This document shows positions 23,612-27,948 of a stretch of 27,948 nt of DNA, piece by piece (position 1 is the first letter of the stretch; each line of letters begins with the position of its first letter). Source of the stretch: a virus; IMG/VR virus record IMGVR_UViG_3300032053_010765, positions 1-27,948 of that record; one strand, written 5' to 3'. The translations under genes were made by a program, and so were the position numbers. The notes below the pieces were generated by a model, which saw only the letters and a program-made list of their open reading frames with translations, was not told the origin of the DNA and did no database searches.

Positions 23612-24637
23612 ATGAGTATTACAATTTTAATAGCAAATAGAAGCATTTTTCAGAAAACATATTCAGAACTTTATTCTATTAGTCCGCCAAGCCCAGCTAA
23701 TTATAATGATGCTGTTACTTTTAATATTACTGTTACTCCTCAAACCGCAGGAGTGGCGGCACCAGATTTTGGATATGTTAAAGTATATGATGCCAATACT
23801 AATCAATTATGGGGAGACGGATATATTGCTATATCAGGCTCAGCCGCAATTAATAAAACATTACCAAATAAAGCAGGAAGCTATGATTTAATTGTAAAAT
23901 ATGATGGATATTTATTAGACCCTAGCGCTACTTATGCTGATAGTAAAACAGCAACATTTACTTATATTATTAATCATGGAAACGTAGATACTGTAACTAC
24001 TTTATCAATTGATAGTGCTACTTTTTCTAAATCTTTAAATAAAAATGTTGTTGCTAAAGTAGTCGGCGGCGCCACATATCCTTCAGGAGTTGTAATTGTA
24101 GATGGGTATATAATAGATGGATATAATATTAAAACATATATATTGGGTTTTGGTGGTTTAGTTCATGGCGTTTTTCCCAATAGTATTTCTACCATTACTA
24201 TTCCTGCTGGTAAAATACCTACTGATGGATATTGGTACTTAAGAGCTACTTATGAAGGTGATGGCATTTATTTAAACCCTAGCACTTCAAATACATTATT
24301 AACTACAGTCACCTCACAATTATCAACTAGTAGCGTGCTTTCTGGACCAATAACTGTTGGGGGATGTATGAATGTAACTTATAATATTATAGTTACATCT
24401 TCACATGGAACTGTTGATGGGCACGTAACATTATATGCTAAAAACACATCAACAGTTATTTTGGCAACTGGAACATTATCTGGCGGCGGAGCCGCGTTGT
24501 TTGTAAATTATGATAATTGGTCGTCAGAATTTGATGGTGGAGATTTTTCAGTATATGCAATTTGCACCGGAAGTAGCTCCTTTGCTAATAGTACTACTAA
24601 TTCAATAAATGTTCATGTGTCTGCTTGCAAACCTTAA
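23612..24637 (+). CDS. Ig-like repeat virion protein
   Basis: A 341-residue protein of about three bacterial Ig-like (Big_3-type) domains: 'DAVTFNITVTPQT' with 'YDLIVKYDGY'; 'LNKNVVAKVVGG' with 'YLRATYEGDG'; and 'MNVTYNIIVTSSHG' with 'FSVYAICTGSS'. Such domains decorate phage tails and heads and may bind carbohydrates. Five Asp-Gly-Tyr triplets, including a pair in 'VDGYIIDGY'. A longer frame begins at 23552, but its extra residues are the previous gene read in another frame, so I use the ATG two bases after that gene's stop. Confidence 0.72.
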   Translation: MSITILIANRSIFQKTYSELYSISPPSPANYNDAVTFNITVTPQTAGVAAPDFGYVKVYDANTNQLWGDGYIAISGSAAINKTLPNKAGSYDLIVKYDGYLLDPSATYADSKTATFTYIINHGNVDTVTTLSIDSATFSKSLNKNVVAKVVGGATYPSGVVIVDGYIIDGYNIKTYILGFGGLVHGVFPNSISTITIPAGKIPTDGYWYLRATYEGDGIYLNPSTSNTLLTTVTSQLSTSSVLSGPITVGGCMNVTYNIIVTSSHGTVDGHVTLYAKNTSTVILATGTLSGGGAALFVNYDNWSSEFDGGDFSVYAICTGSSSFANSTTNSINVHVSACKP

Positions 24638-24669
24638 TATACTATTATAATTTATAGTATATCATTTTT
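24637..24669 (+). terminator. Hairpin, probable terminator
   Basis: A perfect nine-pair stem, ATATACTAT (24637-24645) and ATAGTATAT (24654-24662), with an 8-base loop, followed by CA and five T. It starts at the stop codon of the Ig-repeat gene and precedes the holin-like gene, so it may separate two transcripts. Confidence 0.5.
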
Positions 24670-24693
24670 GAAGTATTAATTTAGGAGATTAAA

Positions 24694-25146
24694 ATGGAAT
24701 TAGGTTTTGAAGTGCTTTTAAGTTGGCAGTTTTTATTTTTTAGCTTAGTTATAGCGGCAATTACTTTTGTAACTAGAAAAATAGTAGAATATTTTCTAGA
24801 TAAGCCAGAAGTCCCAGCATCTAAAACAGCTAAATTGTGGACAGAGTTGTTATTACCAATTGGACCAGTATGTACTGGTGGTTTAGTTGGATATTTCTTT
24901 AAACAATTTCAATATCCAGATAATCTTACAACAGCTACTGATAGAGTTTTCTTTGGATTAATAGCTGGACTTCTTTCTGGTTTAATTTATAGAGTTATTA
25001 AAGGAATGTTAAAAAGTAAATTGCCTGGTGGTCAAGGATCTCCAGATAGTGATGGACCTTCACAAACATTACCTTCTGCAACAACTATAATTTCAAATGT
25101 TGCAAAAGAAGTAACAGATGCTATGGCAAATAAAGATAAAAAATAA
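24694..25146 (+). CDS. Holin-like membrane protein
   Basis: A 150-residue protein with three likely membrane helices: about 5-27 ('LLSWQFLFFSLVIAAITFV'), 52-69 ('LLLPIGPVCTGGLVGYFF') and 85-102 ('VFFGLIAGLLSGLIYRVI'). A soluble Ser/Pro/Gly tail follows ('PGGQGSPDSDGPSQTLP'), ending in a charged helix. Size and layout suit a phage holin or another inner-membrane protein; no lysin gene is next to it, so the holin role is tentative. AGGAG precedes the ATG. Confidence 0.55.
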   Translation: MELGFEVLLSWQFLFFSLVIAAITFVTRKIVEYFLDKPEVPASKTAKLWTELLLPIGPVCTGGLVGYFFKQFQYPDNLTTATDRVFFGLIAGLLSGLIYRVIKGMLKSKLPGGQGSPDSDGPSQTLPSATTIISNVAKEVTDAMANKDKK

Positions 25147-25186
25147 ATATTTGCGTTATATTTATATTAAATGGTAAATAACCAAT

Positions 25187-25215
25187 AATTTAACATGTAA
25201 GTGTTAAATTGTTTT
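25187..25215 (+). other. Leader hairpin upstream of the giant structural gene
   Basis: A perfect nine-pair stem AATTTAACA (25187-25195), loop TGTAAG, TGTTAAATT (25202-25210), then G and four T, directly before the GGGAG ribosome binding site (25216-25220) and the ATG at 25225. It could be a weak terminator for the holin-like gene or a 5' leader structure that stabilises or tunes the next message. Confidence 0.45.
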
Positions 25216-25224
25216 GGGAGAAAT

Positions 25225-27948
25225 ATGAGCAAATTCCCTTCAGGATATGATTCAGATGTAGAGCTGCCACCAGTTAATGATGATTTAACTGAAGTGGGTG
25301 GCGAAGCTATCAATGCTTTAAGAGAAGCAGTCTTTAATATTGAACAAGAAATTGGTTTGGGAGCATCAGGCTCTACAGGCTCTATTGCAAATCGTATTGA
25401 TGTAAGTTTGTTTCCTGATGGAAAAATAAGACCATCTGCCATTGCAAGTATGGGATTAGTAACATTACCAATTTTTAATTTTCATATTTCAGATACCGCA
25501 GAAATTGTTGAAAGCAAATTAAAATTAGATCATAGAACACAAGATTTATTCAATTATATTCAAGACTTATCTGGCGATGTAAATTCTGCATTAGGATGGA
25601 TTTCCATTACTGGATCAAAATTAGAGCCTCATATTGCAGGAGCAGCATTTAGACATGAGCTAAGACATATTGATGTTGATTATGATCCTAATAATTATTT
25701 TAAAAATAGATTTGGATTATTAAGAAACAATACTAATTCATATTATTTGTTTGATGATATTAATAAGGATTATCTTGCGCATCAAAAATCAGATGGAATA
25801 TTTGCATTAGGTGCGGGTACAGTAGTAACTACTCATGGATTTAATTATCCTGGTTATTATGCTCATCATTCTCGTGGTATTTATTTAGATTCTTCTCAGT
25901 TTTTATATTTTCCACAAACATTGCATGATGTTCAACAATTTGCGGATTTTATTGATAGTTCTGGTATTTTCTTATTAGGAACCAGAATACAAAATCTTTA
26001 TGCTAATGGTATTTCAAGAATTTCTCGTTCATCAACATTGAATTTAGATGGTTATGGACAAGCAATTGTTCCAGTAACAAATGTTTATACTCATTTATTA
26101 AGTGGAGGATTTGTATTAAATCCATTTGATGATATTGATACTGGTGATGATATTATTACGTTTACACCAGTGGCACCATTAATTGCAAACAATTCATTTG
26201 ATGCGCAATTTTCACAAGTAAAAATTGGCGACATAATTAGAGTTAATTATGGAACTGTTGAAGTTCAATTTTTAGTTAAAGAAAAAAAGTATCTTCAGGT
26301 TGGCGGAAGAAAAACTTTCTTAGTTAGAATTGATGGTAAAAATTTATTGGACTCTGTTAAAAATGGAGTAAATGCTACCGCACGAATTGATAGACCATTA
26401 TTCAATATAAATAAATACGCAGTATTATCAGTAGCTAATGCAAACAATCCATTTAATGAAATTCCAAGTTTAATTGTTGGAAATGCTCGCGGTGCGGTCG
26501 CACTTGGATTAGGTTTTGATCCAGATTTATTAGATAAAAATCATTATTTATTATATTTGGCGCTTTGCCCAACTGGATTCCCACAAGATGGTGTAGTGAC
26601 AATGCCAGGTATTGATGTTACTGGAAATCAAGGAGCTACTCCAGGTAATTATACTTTAGAATCAGTATTGTTAGCTACTAATGATGCTTTTAGAAAGAAT
26701 GGCTATAACTACAGATTCACAGCATTTACTTATAATGGTGAATTTGGAATTATGCTTGCTTCATCTCATAACAATGCTTCATTTTTTATCAATGGATTCA
26801 TTGTTAATGGCGCAGGATTCTTAGATAAAGCCGCATCAATTATAGCATTTCCTAAAAATGTAGTTGATGTTTTTGCAATATCACCTTCAAGAAACGTAGA
26901 TCCTCTTGGATTCTCATTCTCAGGATCAAATATTGCAAGCACCCCATTTAAATCTTCATATACTTCAGCTGAAGAGGCACAATATCCAACAAAACTATTT
27001 GTTCCATTAAAAAGAAACAATTATTATGTGGACGGTGTTGAAAGAGAAAAACTTGCTAATGATGTATTCCAAACAATTGATCAATATGGTGATGGATATT
27101 GGTTTGGAACAATTGTTAATAGAACAGAAATACCAGGTCCTGCTGGAAGGGTTGAAGTAACTTATCGTGTTCAATTAGATTTAAGTACATCTAGATTAAA
27201 AGCTGGTAAAACAATTGTGGTACAATCAGCTGGTCAGGGAACCTATTTAGATTTTGGCAGATTCCTTATTAAAAATGTTTCATTTAATGCTTGCCCTGCA
27301 GATTATACAGACATAACAATTTATGATGCAGTTCATGCAAATGGAAATTCTCCAATAAGCGGAACATTACAAGTTGGCGCTGTTGCTGAATTATATTTTA
27401 GTGCAGATTCAGTTTCATTTAATAGAGAAACCGCAACAGATGATGCCTCGATTACTCCATTCAAAAGACATTTTGAAGTTTATGTTGATAAAAATGGCGA
27501 AACTTTTACACATGAAAGAGGAAGATTTGTTAATACTGGAAGCGATTTAGTAACTAATAGTGTTACTTTATATGCATCCTCACCTCTTAATTCTGTAGAT
27601 ATTATTAAAATATCTCCTAAATTAAGAGGATATCAGTTTGGTGTTGTTACCAAGATTGCATTAACAATAAATGATTTTAATCCAGTAAGTACTGGACTTA
27701 TTGATGGATATTTATCAAGTTGGGATGGAATTAATTTAACTAGAAGAGGTCCACTTACATATGGTAAGATTGGTGAAACTATTAGATTTTATGATGAAAC
27801 CAATATAGATTATATTGATTTTATTTTCCCAGAATCAATGGTTGGAAGTACATTTATGAATTCCACTATGGATATTCAATTATTTCCAACATTATCATTA
27901 GATGAAGAAATAATGTTAATAGCAACATGTGAAGTTAATGATGTTACT
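25225..27948 (+). CDS. Very large virion structural protein (3' end outside the window)
   Basis: The frame is open from the ATG to the last base: 908 codons with no stop. I followed it codon by codon. The start 'VNDDLTEVGGEAINALREAV', then 'NRIDVSLFPDGKIRPSAIAS', 'GLVTLPIFNFHISD' and 'ESKLKLDHRTQDLFNYI', matches the pattern of the N-termini of large phage tail or baseplate-fibre proteins. Later parts are beta-rich with no enzymatic motif seen. Three Asp-Gly-Tyr triplets (26047, 27091, 27703). A strong site, GGGAG, precedes the start, with a leader hairpin before it. Lysine/asparagine/isoleucine use is as in the neighbouring genes. Confidence 0.85.
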   Translation, partial: MSKFPSGYDSDVELPPVNDDLTEVGGEAINALREAVFNIEQEIGLGASGSTGSIANRIDVSLFPDGKIRPSAIASMGLVTLPIFNFHISDTAEIVESKLKLDHRTQDLFNYIQDLSGDVNSALGWISITGSKLEPHIAGAAFRHELRHIDVDYDPNNYFKNRFGLLRNNTNSYYLFDDINKDYLAHQKSDGIFALGAGTVVTTHGFNYPGYYAHHSRGIYLDSSQFLYFPQTLHDVQQFADFIDSSGIFLLGTRIQNLYANGISRISRSSTLNLDGYGQAIVPVTNVYTHLLSGGFVLNPFDDIDTGDDIITFTPVAPLIANNSFDAQFSQVKIGDIIRVNYGTVEVQFLVKEKKYLQVGGRKTFLVRIDGKNLLDSVKNGVNATARIDRPLFNINKYAVLSVANANNPFNEIPSLIVGNARGAVALGLGFDPDLLDKNHYLLYLALCPTGFPQDGVVTMPGIDVTGNQGATPGNYTLESVLLATNDAFRKNGYNYRFTAFTYNGEFGIMLASSHNNASFFINGFIVNGAGFLDKAASIIAFPKNVVDVFAISPSRNVDPLGFSFSGSNIASTPFKSSYTSAEEAQYPTKLFVPLKRNNYYVDGVEREKLANDVFQTIDQYGDGYWFGTIVNRTEIPGPAGRVEVTYRVQLDLSTSRLKAGKTIVVQSAGQGTYLDFGRFLIKNVSFNACPADYTDITIYDAVHANGNSPISGTLQVGAVAELYFSADSVSFNRETATDDASITPFKRHFEVYVDKNGETFTHERGRFVNTGSDLVTNSVTLYASSPLNSVDIIKISPKLRGYQFGVVTKIALTINDFNPVSTGLIDGYLSSWDGINLTRRGPLTYGKIGETIRFYDETNIDYIDFIFPESMVGSTFMNSTMDIQLFPTLSLDEEIMLIATCEVNDVT

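Noticed and set aside
25167-27020. Minus-strand open frames at 25167-25442 and 26766-27020
   Set aside because: They lie wholly opposite the long plus-strand structural gene (the first also covers its leader), lack start signals and show no recognisable protein.
17207-27948. Diversity-generating retroelement as the source of the fibre variation
   Set aside because: No reverse transcriptase or template/variable repeat pair is present in the window.

Overview
The window looks like part of an AT-rich genome of a large tailed bacteriophage (Caudoviricetes), probably from an uncultured phage. I base this on long runs of tightly packed genes on one strand, many with ATGA stop/start overlaps, tail-fibre and baseplate-type proteins, small phage-only conserved proteins, a holin-like membrane protein and four homing endonucleases of three families. 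I see no tRNA, rRNA, CRISPR array, integrase or insertion sequence. The host cannot be named from the sequence. No gap between genes exceeds about 115 bases.

Region 1 (start to 1345) is the 3' part of a collagen-like fibre protein with two Gly-X-Thr stretches and two beta-rich, C1q-like domains. Region 2 (1442 to 14202) is a sugar-modification island. It holds a GT2-TPR-GT4 fusion glycosyltransferase, two stand-alone GT-B glycosyltransferases, a small-molecule-type methyltransferase, two FkbM methyltransferases, a sugar cupin, a C-methyltransferase of the TylC3 type, a receiver-domain/dual-specificity-phosphatase fusion, a second paralogous phosphatase, an RmlB-like dehydratase and a Gfo/Idh/MocA oxidoreductase. 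A GIY-YIG homing endonuclease and a small collagen-tailed protein sit within it. Together these could make and attach a methylated, possibly branched, deoxysugar glycan. The Thr-rich collagen-like fibre is an attractive acceptor, by analogy with BclA of Bacillus anthracis, but this is inference.

Region 3 (14234 to 16158) holds small phage proteins interleaved with an HNH and a GIY-YIG/NUMOD3 endonuclease, then a cold-shock protein. Region 4 (16174 to 17094) is a three-gene island on the minus strand, bounded by a bidirectional terminator and a hairpin. Region 5 (17207 to the end) is a virion gene block on the plus strand: beta-sandwich proteins, a zinc-ribbon protein, a metallopeptidase-like protein, an FN3/Cys4/HxH structural protein, a tail-fibre-like protein, an Ig-repeat protein, a holin-like protein and the first 908 codons of a very large structural protein that runs off the window. 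A LAGLIDADG homing endonuclease lies antisense in this block.

The most unusual signals are the receiver-phosphatase fusion with its tandem paralogue, the sugar C-methylation island next to a collagen fibre, a strong excess of the tripeptide Asp-Gly-Tyr in six virion proteins, and a tandem repeat whose second copy has lost two bases and shifts the frame of a collagen-like tail.
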